A DNA stretch of 64,000 bases, from assembly GCA_963703075.1 (NCBI GenBank), contig OY969786.1, positions 3,596,001 to 3,660,000 on the forward strand, given 5' to 3'. Position 1 is the first letter of the stretch; each line of letters starts with the position of its first letter. Of this stretch, positions 17,925-27,140 are shown one piece after another. The DNA comes from Korobacter sp963703075. GTDB taxonomy: Bacteria > Acidobacteriota > Terriglobia > Terriglobales > Acidobacteriaceae. A program made the translations under genes and the position numbers. Below the pieces are notes generated by a model. It ran no database searches. It was not told where the DNA came from and was given only the letters and a program-made list of their open reading frames with translations.

Positions 17925-19403
17925 ATGTCTAATCCGATCTACGCCCTGGTCCTGGGCATCATCGTCGTCGCGCTGCTCACGGTCAGTATTTCGCAGCTTC
18001 GCAAGGTCAAGACGAAGGCCGACTATCTTGTCGCTGGCCGTTCCCTGCCCGCCTATGTGCTGGTCGCAACCTTGCTGTCATCGTGGATCGGCGCCGGCAG
18101 CCTGTTTGCGGGCGCGGAGAACGCCTTTCGCAACGGGTTTGCGGGACTATGGCAATCTGCCGGGGGGTGGGTCGGGCTGCTGGTGATCTACTTCGTTGCG
18201 CCGCGCGCTCGCAAGTTTGCGCAATATACGATTCCTGACCTATTGGAGACGCGCTACAACACCACCGCGCGCGTACTCGGGACGATCGCAATCCTGTTCG
18301 CGTACACCGCGATTACGTCGTATCAGTTTCGCGCCGGCGGCAATATTCTGCATTTGATCTTCCCCGAAGTGAATCACGAAGCGGGAACGTACATTATCGC
18401 GGTCTTCGTCATCGTGTTTACGGCGCTGGCAGGCATGGCGTCGGTGGCGTACATGGATGTGGTGATCGGGCTGTTGATCACCGTCATCGGGTTCATCGCG
18501 GCGCCGGTTTTGTTGCATCGCGCCGGCGGATGGGCCGGACTCCACCAGATTCTGCCGCCAACCCACTTCACATTGCTCGGCGAGTTCGGCTACATCAATG
18601 GGCAAAGTCAGGGCACGACTGCCGGATTGCTCAAAGCGTTTGAGTACTTTCTGCCGACCTGCCTATTGATGCTCGGCAATCAAAGCATGTACCAGAAGTT
18701 CTTTTCCGCGAAGTCGGAAAAAGATGCGAGCCGCGCCGTGGTTGGCTGGGTCATTGGGACCTTCATCCTCGAGACGCTGATCGTGTCGATCGCGGTGTTT
18801 GGATCGGCGATCGTGTGGGTGCAATATCACCAGCACCAACTGGATCTCGAACCGCACAACATCATTCCATACTCGGCCTTGAACTCGATGCCGACATTGG
18901 TGGGCGCGCTCTTGATGGGCGCGGTGTTCGCGAAGGTGATCTCGACGGCCAACAATTATCTTTTCTCGCCGGCGACGAACCTGATCAACGATATCTACAC
19001 GCGCTTCATCAACAAGGAAGCGACCAACAAGAATATCCTCATCGTCTCGCGGGTGCTGGTGTTCGCTCTCGGCGCGTGGGCTCTGGTGCAGGCGGTGCAC
19101 CTGACGTCGGTACTGGAAAAGGCGATGTACGCCTACACGATTTACTCGGCGGCAATTACGCCGGTGGTGCTGGCGGCGTTTTTCTGGAAGCGCGTGACGG
19201 CGGCCGCAGCGGTTACGTCGCTCGCCCTGGGGACGGCGGTCACTGTGTTCTGGGACCTTGGCAAGAATCTTTTGCCGGCCTCGCTGGCACAGCGCGATGC
19301 CATCTTCCCGGCGCTCATCGTATCGGTGGTGTCGCTGATTCTGGTGAGTGTGGTCACTCCGGCGCCTACGAAGGAACAACTCGCGCCGTTCGCCACGGAA
19401 TAG
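17925..19403 (+). CDS. Sodium:solute symporter (SSS family)
   Basis: 492 aa from ATG 17925 (AGAGG upstream; an in-frame TTG at 17901 is less likely). About 13 hydrophobic helices. The start is typical: KVKTKADYLVAGRSLPAYVL, then SSWIGAGSLFAGAENAFRNG (TM1-TM2), with LETRYNTTARVLGTIAILFAY in the third segment. SSS proteins use a sodium gradient to take up sugars, amino acids, vitamins or proline; the substrate cannot be told from sequence alone. It lies 27 bp after yggU and may be in the same transcript. It ends at 19403, 4 bp before the AlkD-like gene. Confidence 0.93.
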   Translation: MSNPIYALVLGIIVVALLTVSISQLRKVKTKADYLVAGRSLPAYVLVATLLSSWIGAGSLFAGAENAFRNGFAGLWQSAGGWVGLLVIYFVAPRARKFAQYTIPDLLETRYNTTARVLGTIAILFAYTAITSYQFRAGGNILHLIFPEVNHEAGTYIIAVFVIVFTALAGMASVAYMDVVIGLLITVIGFIAAPVLLHRAGGWAGLHQILPPTHFTLLGEFGYINGQSQGTTAGLLKAFEYFLPTCLLMLGNQSMYQKFFSAKSEKDASRAVVGWVIGTFILETLIVSIAVFGSAIVWVQYHQHQLDLEPHNIIPYSALNSMPTLVGALLMGAVFAKVISTANNYLFSPATNLINDIYTRFINKEATNKNILIVSRVLVFALGAWALVQAVHLTSVLEKAMYAYTIYSAAITPVVLAAFFWKRVTAAAAVTSLALGTAVTVFWDLGKNLLPASLAQRDAIFPALIVSVVSLILVSVVTPAPTKEQLAPFATE

Positions 19404-19407
19404 TTCG

Positions 19408-20163
19408 ATGAAACCGGCTGCGTACATCGCGGCGCATCTGCGCACCGTTCTGAGAACGGGCGGCTCTGCACCGCACACTAAAGAAGTCCAGCAGTTTTTC
19501 AAAAATGAAGTGAAGTCGCGCGGCTGGTACACCGGGGAAATCCGCAAACTCGCGCGCCGCTTCACAAAAGTTCTGAAGAACGAAGCGGGATTCGCCTACC
19601 TGGTCGAAGTCGCGGATCTCCTCTTCGACGGGGAAATTCTCGAGGAGAAGGTTCTGGCGGTCTTCCTCCTCGAGAAAGATGTGAGCACCCTCGGCGATCC
19701 CGAGTTCCGGCTCTTTGAGCAATGGTTGCGACGGGTCAGTTCGTGGGCGGACCATGATGCGCTGGTCCATTCCCTGATCGGCCCCATGGTCGTCGGCAAC
19801 GACAAACGCCAGCAGCGGACGCTCCGTTGGGCGAGGTCGCGCGATCGCTGGCACCGTCGTGCTGCTGCCGTATCGCTCATTCGTGCTGCCCGTTTGCGAC
19901 AGTCATTCGGAGCGATCCAGAAGGTTACGAGGCAATTGCTGGTTGACCGGGATGACATGGTGCAGAAAGGCCTGGGATGGCTGCTCCGCGAGGCGGCGAA
20001 GGCCGACCCGAAGCGCACCGTGCCCTATCTTTTGCAGATCCGGGAGCAGGCGCCAAGGCTGGTCTTGCGCACCGCTTGCGAAACGCTTCCGCCGGCGACT
20101 CGCGCGCGTGTCCTCAAAAAACCACCGGCTCCGCGCGTTCAAATCGGCGGGAAGATACAATAA
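19408..20163 (+). CDS. AlkD-like DNA alkylation repair family protein
   Basis: 251 aa from ATG 19408. All-helical, built of HEAT-like repeats. Matches to the AlkC/AlkD family (PF08713) are VQQFFKNEVKSRGW near the N-terminus, FRLFEQWLRRVSSWADHDAL where AlkD has its Trp-Asp (W-x-x-x-D) segment, and DDMVQKGLGWLLREAAK, the family's QKA-x-GW-x-LRE motif. AlkD removes N3/N7-alkylpurines with the HEAT solenoid. The Trp-Asp pair is present but spacing differs, so glycosylase activity is not assured. It sits between the symporter and an M24 peptidase with 4-8 bp gaps, implying an operon. Confidence 0.85.
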   Translation: MKPAAYIAAHLRTVLRTGGSAPHTKEVQQFFKNEVKSRGWYTGEIRKLARRFTKVLKNEAGFAYLVEVADLLFDGEILEEKVLAVFLLEKDVSTLGDPEFRLFEQWLRRVSSWADHDALVHSLIGPMVVGNDKRQQRTLRWARSRDRWHRRAAAVSLIRAARLRQSFGAIQKVTRQLLVDRDDMVQKGLGWLLREAAKADPKRTVPYLLQIREQAPRLVLRTACETLPPATRARVLKKPPAPRVQIGGKIQ

Positions 20164-20171
20164 GTAAGCGT

Positions 20172-21338
20172 ATGCAACTAACCAAGATTCAGGACGCGCT
20201 CCGCGAGCTTGGAGCAGAGTGCTGGCTGTTCTACGACCATCATCATCGCGACGCCATCGCCTATCGCGTGCTCGGGCTTCCCGAGTCGATGATGGTCACG
20301 CGCCGCTGGTTTTACGTTATCCCCGCCCAGGGCGAACCTGCGCGACTGGTGCACCGCATCGAATCGCACCACTTGGACGCGCTGCCCGGCAGCAAGAGCG
20401 AGTACTCCTCGTGGCAGGAATTGCATGAGAACCTGCGGCGCTTGGTTGCGCCGTATAACAAGGTCGTGATGCAATACTCGCCCAACAACCAGATCCCTTA
20501 CGTGTCCCTGGTAGACGGCGGGATGCTCGAACTGGTGCGCAGCTTCGGCAAAGAGATCGTCAGCTCAGCCGACCTGGTGTCGCGCTTCGAGGCAGTGCTC
20601 ACTGACGACCAGATCGCTTCTCACTTCGAAGCGCAAAAGAAGATGGATCAGATCTGCGCGGCCGCTTTCAAACAAATTGGCCAACGCGTTCGCAACGGCG
20701 GCTGCACGGAATACGACATCCAGCAATTCATCCTGGAAGCTTACGGCCGCGAAGGGATTGAAACCGAAGACCCGCCGAATTGCTCGGTCAATGAAAACAG
20801 CGGCGACCCACATTACGAGCCGACAGCGGAGCGCTCCAAGAACATCCGCGCTGGCGATTTCGTATTGATTGATATGTGGGGCAGGATGAAGCGGCCGCAT
20901 TCGGTGTATTACGACATCACGTGGACAGGTTTTATCGGCAAGAGTGCGAGCGACAAGCAGCGAGAGGTTTTCGAGACGGTGCGCGATGCGAGGAATGTCG
21001 GCATCGAAAAAGTCAAGGCGGCGTTTAAAGCCGGCGAGAAAATTTGCGGATGGGAAGTGGATGAGGCCGTGCGGGCCTTCATCACCGGCAAGGGATATGG
21101 CAATTATTTTGTCCACCGCACCGGGCACTCGATCACCAATGCAATTCACGGCAATGGCGCCAATCTCGACAACCTAGAGACCAAGGATGATCGGCGCATC
21201 CTGCCCAATACCTGTTTTTCCGTGGAACCCGGCATTTATCTGCCCGAGTTCGGGGTGCGCAGCGAGGTTGATATGATGACCCGCGCCAACTCCGCCGAGG
21301 TAACAGGTAAAATTCAAACTGAGCTTGTACTCATCTGA
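20172..21338 (+). CDS. M24-family metallopeptidase (Xaa-Pro aminopeptidase-like)
   Basis: 388 aa from ATG 20172. The N-terminal creatinase-like domain (residues 1-145) precedes a pita-bread catalytic domain. Metal ligands are visible: Asp in FVLIDMWGR, Asp in YYDITWTG, His in VHRTGHSI, Glu in SVEPGIYLPEFG and Glu in VRSEVDMM. All five are intact, so a dinuclear metal site is expected. The family removes N-terminal residues, often before proline. It begins 8 bp after the AlkD-like gene. The TGATG overlap at 21336-21340 couples it to the next gene. Confidence 0.92.
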   Translation: MQLTKIQDALRELGAECWLFYDHHHRDAIAYRVLGLPESMMVTRRWFYVIPAQGEPARLVHRIESHHLDALPGSKSEYSSWQELHENLRRLVAPYNKVVMQYSPNNQIPYVSLVDGGMLELVRSFGKEIVSSADLVSRFEAVLTDDQIASHFEAQKKMDQICAAAFKQIGQRVRNGGCTEYDIQQFILEAYGREGIETEDPPNCSVNENSGDPHYEPTAERSKNIRAGDFVLIDMWGRMKRPHSVYYDITWTGFIGKSASDKQREVFETVRDARNVGIEKVKAAFKAGEKICGWEVDEAVRAFITGKGYGNYFVHRTGHSITNAIHGNGANLDNLETKDDRRILPNTCFSVEPGIYLPEFGVRSEVDMMTRANSAEVTGKIQTELVLI

Positions 21339-21769
21339 TGGCCAACGATACCGTACGAAGCATTCCCGCAAAACAAGTCGTCGTCGAACCCGATTATCCT
21401 GTCACCACCATGGGCGTAGGGGCGTTAGTCGCCGGATGGCTCGTCCCTGGCCTTGGGCACCTCATCCAGAAGCGATGGATTCGCGGCGCCCTGATCTTCG
21501 CCGCGGTGTTAGCGATGTTCCTCCTCGGCCTGGGGATGGAAGGCAAGATCTACACATTCAATACCGGCGATTTGCTGGAGATCCTCGGTTTCCTCGGTAA
21601 CATCGGTGCCGGCGTTCTCTACTTCGTGGCGCGCGCGCAGGACTGGGGACAGGGCAACATCCATCGTGCGCTGGCCGACTACGGCACCAAGTTCATCATC
21701 GTTGCCGGACTGCTGAACGTAATCAGCGCGATCGACGCCTATCACATCGGGATCGGAAAAAAGAAATGA
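21338..21769 (+). CDS. Small inner-membrane protein, TM2/DUF6677-like
   Basis: 143 aa. Four hydrophobic segments. The first pair (GWLVPGLGHLIQKRWIRGALIFAAV) has the Pro-Gly-x-Gly-His loop between helices that is typical of TM2-like proteins and of the acidobacterial DUF6677 group. The second pair ends near the Lys-rich C-terminus (GIGKKK). No enzymatic motif is visible. It is translationally coupled to the M24 peptidase before it (TGATG) and to the 60-aa protein after it (ATGA). Confidence 0.8.
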   Translation: MANDTVRSIPAKQVVVEPDYPVTTMGVGALVAGWLVPGLGHLIQKRWIRGALIFAAVLAMFLLGLGMEGKIYTFNTGDLLEILGFLGNIGAGVLYFVARAQDWGQGNIHRALADYGTKFIIVAGLLNVISAIDAYHIGIGKKK

Positions 21770-21948
21770 CCATCGAGCTTTCGCATTTCAGTGCGGCCCT
21801 GGTGTTCGCCCTGTGCGCGTCGGTCGTCTTCGGCATCACGCAAAAAAATACCCCTGGCGACATGCTGCGTTATGGCCTGAAGTGCTTCGGGATGTTCTTC
21901 GGCGGCGTCATCGTGGCGTCGTGGCTGATGTGGCTTTTGAAGCACTAG
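21766..21948 (+). CDS. Very small membrane protein
   Basis: 60 aa with two hydrophobic segments (about residues 8-24 and 41-58), joined by a short polar loop QKNTPGDMLRYG. The ATG overlaps the preceding stop by ATGA, so translation is probably coupled. I do not recognise a family. It is the last gene of the yggS-to-here plus-strand run and converges on the acetyltransferase, 15 bp away. Confidence 0.7.
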   Translation: MTIELSHFSAALVFALCASVVFGITQKNTPGDMLRYGLKCFGMFFGGVIVASWLMWLLKH

Positions 21949-21963
21949 ATTTGAGCAGAGCAA

Positions 21964-22914
21964 TCAGCCTTCCCAGACAAAAGCATCGAAGACCCGTTCC
22001 TTCTGAAAGCCCATGCGCTGGTAGAGTTCCACCGCGCGCGCATTGGCTTCGGTGACGGTGAGTGACAGTATCGTGAAAGAGCGTTCTCGCAGGTTCGCCG
22101 CCGTGGCTGCGATCAGCGACTCCCCAATGCCGTGACGCCGCATTTCCGGGACCAGGCACACTTGGGTGATGTGGCCGACATCTTCTTTGACGCGCGAGCA
22201 CAAGAGAACCCCGACAATCTGGTGCGATGTGCGGTGAAATGCCACGAAAGATGCTGCCGGGTCGAAGACACCGCATCCCGGAAACCGCACGATATTGTTC
22301 AGAAACCGTAGTGATCCGTTCAAAGAGCGGTACTGATCGTTGATGTCGGAATCGATGTGCCCGCGATAGGCCGCGGCGATCACCGCAGCCGCCGGTTGGT
22401 AATCCTCCTCGCGCCAATGCCGGATCTCGATTTCCGGCGGCAGCTCGCGACGCCGGGTCACGATCGGGGTCGCGACTGGAAATGTCATGAAGATGCGCGG
22501 ATGCCGCTGAAATCCCTCCTCAAGAAAAGGACGCGAAACCTGTCCCGCATCGTGCACCAGCAACTGCGCCTCAATGCGGTGGATGCCGGGCGACTGCTGC
22601 AGGGTGGCGATGACATGCGTCACGAGTTGCGTTTCAAGCTTTTGCTGGCTTCCATTCTCTCCCAGCGCAAATAGGTCGCCGATCACTCCCTTGGCTCCCT
22701 CATAGACAAAGAAGGAGTATCCGCGCAGCGTGCCGCGATCCACCGCGGCGTAGCCCGGCAGGATCTTGGCATCGACGTAGCGCAGGATCATGTCGGCAGA
22801 GCTGCGATAGTCCCACGCGAGCAGGCGCGACCACACGCGCGCTTCCTGTTCGAGCAGCGGACGCAGGTCGGAGGACGTGAAATGCCGGAGGTCGAGGATT
22901 TCCACCAGTTGCAA
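21964..22914 (-). CDS. Two-domain GNAT-family N-acetyltransferase
   Basis: 316 aa. The C-terminal GNAT domain (about residues 165-316) is clear: strand IVGVLLCSRV, then VPEMRRHGIGESLI, the RxxGxG acetyl-CoA pyrophosphate loop, then AVELYQRMGFQKERVFDAFVW. The N-terminal 150 residues resemble a degenerate second GNAT domain (GYSFFVYEGAKGVIGDLFAL, PFLEEGFQRHPRIFMTF). Only the C-terminal loop is intact, so one active site is expected. Substrate unknown. It is oriented away from the glycosyltransferase, with a 126-bp gap. Confidence 0.85.
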   Translation of the reverse strand: MQLVEILDLRHFTSSDLRPLLEQEARVWSRLLAWDYRSSADMILRYVDAKILPGYAAVDRGTLRGYSFFVYEGAKGVIGDLFALGENGSQQKLETQLVTHVIATLQQSPGIHRIEAQLLVHDAGQVSRPFLEEGFQRHPRIFMTFPVATPIVTRRRELPPEIEIRHWREEDYQPAAAVIAAAYRGHIDSDINDQYRSLNGSLRFLNNIVRFPGCGVFDPAASFVAFHRTSHQIVGVLLCSRVKEDVGHITQVCLVPEMRRHGIGESLIAATAANLRERSFTILSLTVTEANARAVELYQRMGFQKERVFDAFVWEG

Positions 22915-23040
22915 CCATTCAACCGCTTTCCAGCGGTTGCACTCATCGGGATGCCACGTGTTGGCGCATGGATTCCCACAGTGAGTTTATTGCCGCTTGG
23001 GTGCCGGCGCAACGCGGGGAACATGCACCGCCAACAGCTC

Positions 23041-24726
23041 TCAATGGTTCTGGCCGACGTCGCGCAAATGGTAGATGTCGAGATGTTGCGGTTGAAAACG
23101 GAAGAACGGTTCGATCTGGTAATTCGGCGGGACTTGCGCGGCGTAGCGCTCGATGTCGCCGGTGCGCAGGATGATCAGGTAGTTGCCATGCATTGGTGGC
23201 AACAAATTGGTCGTGTCTTTGAGAATCTTCTCTCGACCTTCAACGCCGGAGCCGGCTGTTCCGAACTTGACGATCTCGTCGGGAGGAGCTTCGGGCAAAG
23301 GACGATCAAGGTAGAAGGCAAGTCCGTACTCCACCTGGCGCGGCGCATCGAACAGTAAAACCGGCTCATGAGCGGCATACGACTCGGCAATGCGCGACGC
23401 CACTGGCCGCGTGGATTGCGTGGCATCAATCACGGGAGCAACCGCGCGCAAAAGAAATGCCAGGGAGATGACGACCGGAAACAAAGTAGCGATTCGCAAC
23501 GCCGCATAGCCACGCGCGAAGACCACGACGGCAACGGAAAGAGCAACGATGAGAGCGAGCGGAATCGCAATCTTCAGGACCTGCGTTGGAACCGGCAATC
23601 GATAGAGCTTGTAAGGCGACATCAAAGTGACGGCGAGAATCGCACCGGCAAGCAGCGCATGCAGTGCAACCAGCAACGCTGAGGGGCGCACCGTTGAATC
23701 TTCTGCTCGCCCGCGAAGATTAACCGCGACCAACACTCCGCAGGGCACGATCGACGGCAAGATATACCCTGGCAGTTTGGACTGCGAAATCGAGAAGAAA
23801 AGAAACGGCACAAGCACCCAGATCGCAAGGAACGCGAGCAGCGCGTCCTGCTTCGACGCGCGCAACGACTTGAGTCCGCGGGCCAGTGCCACGAACACGA
23901 AGAACGTCCACGGCAAAGTAGCCGCGACCAGCACGGGGACGTAGTACCAGAAATGTTGCTTGTGCTGAAAGCGGTTGGTGGCAAAGCGGTCCAGGTTGTG
24001 CTGGATGAAAAACTCCCGGAAGAAACCGGGATTCGCATGCTGCACGGCAGCGTACCACGGCAACGCGATGACGAAAAAGAGGAGAACCCCCGGAACCCAG
24101 AAGGTGCGGACAATGACCTCCCAGTCGCGTCGCAGCGCCACAAACGCAAGAATGATCATCGCCGCGAGCGCCACCGCGACCGGACCCTTCGCCAATGTTC
24201 CCAGCGCGATGGCTCCGTAGAAGAGCGCAAGCCAAGAGTGCAGCCCGGTTTCGTAGAATGCCCACCAGGCGAGAAGACCGATGGTGAGAGGAGCGACCAG
24301 CTGAATGTCCATCGAGGCGGCGCGGGCAAAAGCAAACACGAATGCCGTCGAGGCCGTCATGACCATTGCATCGAGCTGCGCTCCCGGGCGAAAGCGCCGC
24401 GTCCAGAAGTAAATGAACGCGACCATCGCGCTTGCGAATGCCGCCCCGGGCAGTCTTGCTGCCCAGTCGCTGATGCCGAAAATCTTGTAGCTGACCATCG
24501 CGCCCCAGTAATAGAGCACCGGCTTTTCCAGCCAGACATTCCCATAGAGCGTCGGCGTGATCCAGTCGCGCCGCTGCAACATCTCGCGCGCCACCTGCGC
24601 ATAACGCGGTTCATCGGCGCCGACCAGTCCGAAGGCCGCCAGCCCGTAGAAGAAGAAAAAGAAGCACACCCCGGCGAGCAGAAGAACTTCGAATGCCAGG
24701 CGGATTTGGGGCGAGCGTAGGGTCAT
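23041..24726 (-). CDS. Glycosyltransferase family 39 (ArnT/PMT-like), multi-spanning
   Basis: 561 aa. The first periplasmic loop after TM1 has GADEPRYAQVAREML, the Asp-Glu pair of GT39/ArnT enzymes, followed by WLEKPVLYYW. About 11 membrane helices follow to residue ~440, then a soluble periplasmic C-terminal domain. Such enzymes use polyprenyl-phosphate sugars to modify lipid A or proteins outside the membrane. No arn genes are nearby, so the acceptor is unknown. It is followed downstream only by the convergent end of the acetyltransferase region, and is preceded by a small membrane protein 7 bp upstream. Confidence 0.88.
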   Translation of the reverse strand: MTLRSPQIRLAFEVLLLAGVCFFFFFYGLAAFGLVGADEPRYAQVAREMLQRRDWITPTLYGNVWLEKPVLYYWGAMVSYKIFGISDWAARLPGAAFASAMVAFIYFWTRRFRPGAQLDAMVMTASTAFVFAFARAASMDIQLVAPLTIGLLAWWAFYETGLHSWLALFYGAIALGTLAKGPVAVALAAMIILAFVALRRDWEVIVRTFWVPGVLLFFVIALPWYAAVQHANPGFFREFFIQHNLDRFATNRFQHKQHFWYYVPVLVAATLPWTFFVFVALARGLKSLRASKQDALLAFLAIWVLVPFLFFSISQSKLPGYILPSIVPCGVLVAVNLRGRAEDSTVRPSALLVALHALLAGAILAVTLMSPYKLYRLPVPTQVLKIAIPLALIVALSVAVVVFARGYAALRIATLFPVVISLAFLLRAVAPVIDATQSTRPVASRIAESYAAHEPVLLFDAPRQVEYGLAFYLDRPLPEAPPDEIVKFGTAGSGVEGREKILKDTTNLLPPMHGNYLIILRTGDIERYAAQVPPNYQIEPFFRFQPQHLDIYHLRDVGQNH

Positions 24727-24733
24727 TGCGCGG

Positions 24734-24985
24734 TCAGGCCCGCTCGCGGTGATTGCGGATCATGGCATAGATGCTGATCAATACCCAGGTCCCTTCAAGC
24801 ACAACGAATCCGAGCTTGAACGGGAACAGGGCGATGTAGGCGAGAATTCCCGAGCCGATAATGTTGAGGATGTTGTAGGCAGTGCTGCGCGGGTCCATCC
24901 ATTTCATCTGCTGGCCGAGGTAGGCGACCAGGATCAACATCGCGCCGCAGAATGACAACCCTTGCCAGGCGAAGGAATCGTGCAT
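24734..24985 (-). CDS. CBU_0592-type small membrane protein
   Basis: 83 aa with three hydrophobic helices. The pattern QGLSFCGAMLILVAYLGQQ, then PRSTAYNILNIIGSGILAY and a third helix matches the CBU_0592-like family (two or three helices, unknown role). It lies 7 bp upstream of the glycosyltransferase on the same strand, so the two are probably transcribed together. Confidence 0.75.
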   Translation of the reverse strand: MHDSFAWQGLSFCGAMLILVAYLGQQMKWMDPRSTAYNILNIIGSGILAYIALFPFKLGFVVLEGTWVLISIYAMIRNHRERA

Positions 24986-25040
24986 GGGGACAGTTTATCC
25001 GAGTGTGGCGAACCGACGCCGTTACGTATACGATTTCGAA

Positions 25041-25238
25041 ATGCCGAAGAAGAAAGTGACGCCGCGCGGGCCCTGGCAAGCGACTGGGATGCAAAAACTT
25101 CGAATTCCGAAAGGTGACCCGCAAAAGCTGCGCATACGCGCTACCGAGTTAAAACTTAAGGCCGATCATTTCATACGAGAAGCTGATGAGCTGATGGCGC
25201 GGGCCGAAGAAATCGAATCAGAGCGCAATCGTCTTTAG
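25041..25238 (+). CDS. Small basic coiled-coil hypothetical protein
   Basis: 65 aa from ATG 25041. A longer in-frame start at 24984 would overlap the start of the opposite gene and is less likely. The N-terminus is basic (MPKKKVTPRGPWQA). Residues about 27-64 form one charged amphipathic helix (KLRIRATELKLKADHFIREAD) with coiled-coil periodicity. The stop overlaps the stop of the convergent DHH gene by 3 bp. Unknown function; it could be a conserved microprotein, but no family is recognised. Confidence 0.45.
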   Translation: MPKKKVTPRGPWQATGMQKLRIPKGDPQKLRIRATELKLKADHFIREADELMARAEEIESERNRL

Positions 25239-26191
25239 TGGATGAGGAGTTTGCCGTCTAACAGGCGGAACTGCATCAGGATGCGCTCTACCGCCACCGA
25301 GAGTGGGCCTTCGATCAGGCAGCCACTGGCGCACTCATGGCCTCCGCCGCCAAAGCGCTCGGCAACGCTGGCGACATTAACGCGTCCCTTGCTGCGCAGG
25401 CTCACCCGGAAGCGCCCATCCGCCTGCTCGCGGAAGAAGAGTGCAACTTCGATTCCTTCGATCGCCAGCGCATAATTGACCAGCCCTTCGCAATCCTCTT
25501 CATTTGCGCCGGCACGTTCCACCTCCTCGCGGGAGATGTACATCCAGGCAAGTTCGCCGTCGCGGTGCAGATTGCTGAGCGCTGATCCGAGCAACCGCAT
25601 CTTGGAATATGGATTGGAGAAATAGACGCTCTGCGCGATCCGCGAGGGTTCGGCGCCGGCACGCACCAGTTCCTGTGCGAGGGCGAAGGTCCGTTCGTTG
25701 GTGCCATTGAAGCAGAATGATCCGGTGTCGGTCAGCACTGCGGTGTAGAGGCAGGTTGCGACTTCCGATGAGATCTTTACTCCAGCTTCCCTGGCAAGCC
25801 GGAAGATCATCTCCGCCGTGGCGCAGGCGCTCGGATCAATCCAATTGACATTGGCGAAAGGCCGGGCCGTCGAGTGGTGGTCGATATTGATAAGGTAGTG
25901 GTTCTCCAGCCCTTCCAGCCTCGTCCGCTGCACGCTATCGCATTCCAGGATGATGGCGGCTTCGTATTCCGGCGGCACGGTTGGCGAGACAACCACGGTT
26001 TCCGCGAAAGGCAGTGGTTTGTAGATATAAGGAACGCCGTCGCTCAGAATGACCTCCGCCTGCTTGCCCATGCTGCGGAGAATCTGGCAGCACGCCAACA
26101 CAGAGCCCACCGCGTCGCCATCGGGGCGCGCATGCGACGTCAGGATAAACTTCTGACGCCTTCCAATCTGGTTGAGAACTTCGTCGATCAT
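25235..26191 (-). CDS. nrnA: DHH/DHHA1 phosphoesterase (NrnA-like oligoribonuclease/pAp phosphatase)
   Basis: 318 aa from ATG 26191, 20 nt after rbfA stops. The frame stays open further upstream, but that part is rbfA read out of frame. DHH motifs: SHARPDGDAVGS (residues ~19-30), an Asp in ILECDSV, INIDHHST and the linker to DHHA1 with GGGGHECASG. NrnA degrades nanoRNAs and dephosphorylates 3'-phosphoadenosine 5'-phosphate. It is the last gene of the rimP-nusA-infB-DUF503-rbfA operon, where bacteria often place it before truB; truB is not here. Confidence 0.92.
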   Translation of the reverse strand: MIDEVLNQIGRRQKFILTSHARPDGDAVGSVLACCQILRSMGKQAEVILSDGVPYIYKPLPFAETVVVSPTVPPEYEAAIILECDSVQRTRLEGLENHYLINIDHHSTARPFANVNWIDPSACATAEMIFRLAREAGVKISSEVATCLYTAVLTDTGSFCFNGTNERTFALAQELVRAGAEPSRIAQSVYFSNPYSKMRLLGSALSNLHRDGELAWMYISREEVERAGANEEDCEGLVNYALAIEGIEVALFFREQADGRFRVSLRSKGRVNVASVAERFGGGGHECASGCLIEGPLSVAVERILMQFRLLDGKLLIH

Positions 26192-26211
26192 GTTGCGTGC
26201 AATCCCGAAAT

Positions 26212-26589
26212 CTAGTGCTTCCTCTTTTTCTTCGTGCGCTTCAACAACTCCTGGACCCGCCCGCCAAAGCGTTCCGATTGGTCGAGCCGGAACAGTAGGT
26301 CCGGTGCAACCCGCAGTGCCAGGCGTGCCGCGATTTCGTGACGAATATAGCCGGTGGCCGCGGTCAAGCCTTCCAGCGTATCCGCCGCTTCGTTTTCCTC
26401 TCCCGCGACGGAAACCAGTACGAGGGCCGACTTGCCATTCGGCGCCAGTGCTACCTCGCTCACCGTCACCAGGCCAATCCTCGGATCGCCCAGCTCGCCT
26501 TCGAGAATGGCCCCTATTTCCACACGAATCGCCTCGCCCAGCCGTTCGCGATGATGCCTTAATGCTCGTTGTTCCATTTCCCCATCCAA
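26212..26589 (-). CDS. rbfA: Ribosome-binding factor A
   Basis: 125 aa; ATG 26589 or 26577 are both possible. RbfA binds the 30S subunit late in 16S rRNA maturation. Family features: MEQRALRHHRERLGEAIRVEIGAIL at the start, DPRIGLVTVSEV and the C-terminal APDLLFRLDQS. The Lys-rich tail (KRTKKKRKH) is typical. Position between the DUF503 gene and the DHH gene is conserved in many phyla. Confidence 0.93.
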   Translation of the reverse strand: MDGEMEQRALRHHRERLGEAIRVEIGAILEGELGDPRIGLVTVSEVALAPNGKSALVLVSVAGEENEAADTLEGLTAATGYIRHEIAARLALRVAPDLLFRLDQSERFGGRVQELLKRTKKKRKH

Positions 26590-26684
26590 CTTCTAGCTTG
26601 CCCAAAATCGTCGCAGGAATTAAAGGGAACGTAAGAGAATACGCCCTCGGGACAACTCCGTGTCATCAATTCTGCTTATAGCCA

Positions 26685-26975
26685 TCAAACGAAATCCAAG
26701 TACGAATCGGTCACATCGGCCCCAGCATTGTTGGCAATGCGGGTGGCGGCGCTCTCTACATTGCGCATCAAGCCGTCCAGGTAATCGCGCGAATCGGAGA
26801 CGCTGACGATGCCGATGGTAGCGCGTTGCCACAGGTTCACGTTTTCAATTTCCGCGATGGCAATATTGAAGCTGGAGCGCAACCGGTCCTTCAGGCTGCG
26901 TACGACTTGCCGCTTATCTTTCAGCGAATGAGCGCCCTCAATCCGAAGTTCCAATGTCAAATACGCGATTGCCAT
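26685..26975 (-). CDS. ylxP: DUF503 protein (YlxP family)
   Basis: 96 aa from ATG 26975. The signature LELRIEGAHSLKDKRQVVRSL opens the protein, followed by FNIAIAEIENVNLWQRATIGIVSVS. This is the YlxP/DUF503 family found between infB and rbfA in many nusA operons; a ribosome-biogenesis role is suspected. The 95-bp gap to rbfA and 165-bp gap to infB hold no other gene. Confidence 0.92.
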   Translation of the reverse strand: MAIAYLTLELRIEGAHSLKDKRQVVRSLKDRLRSSFNIAIAEIENVNLWQRATIGIVSVSDSRDYLDGLMRNVESAATRIANNAGADVTDSYLDFV

Positions 26976-27140
26976 AGTGAACCCCGGCCTGAGGAATTCC
27001 TCTCGCAGGGAGTGCATGAAACATCCCGGCCGCAACGGCGGAGGTTCTGCCGCTGATGCCGGGATGATGACCGCCAGGGGACGCTGCCCTTCATTTCTCG
27101 ATACACGACGCCGTGCTGCAGCGCCGCTTAACCCTTCAAA

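Noticed and set aside
18663..19565. 300-codon minus-strand frame
   Set aside because: Antisense to the sodium symporter; His/Arg-rich, no membrane or domain pattern.
26192..26605. N-terminal extension of the DHH gene to a 456-aa protein
   Set aside because: The extension is rbfA read in another frame (Arg/Gly-rich, no homology). The DHH domain starts normally at 26191.
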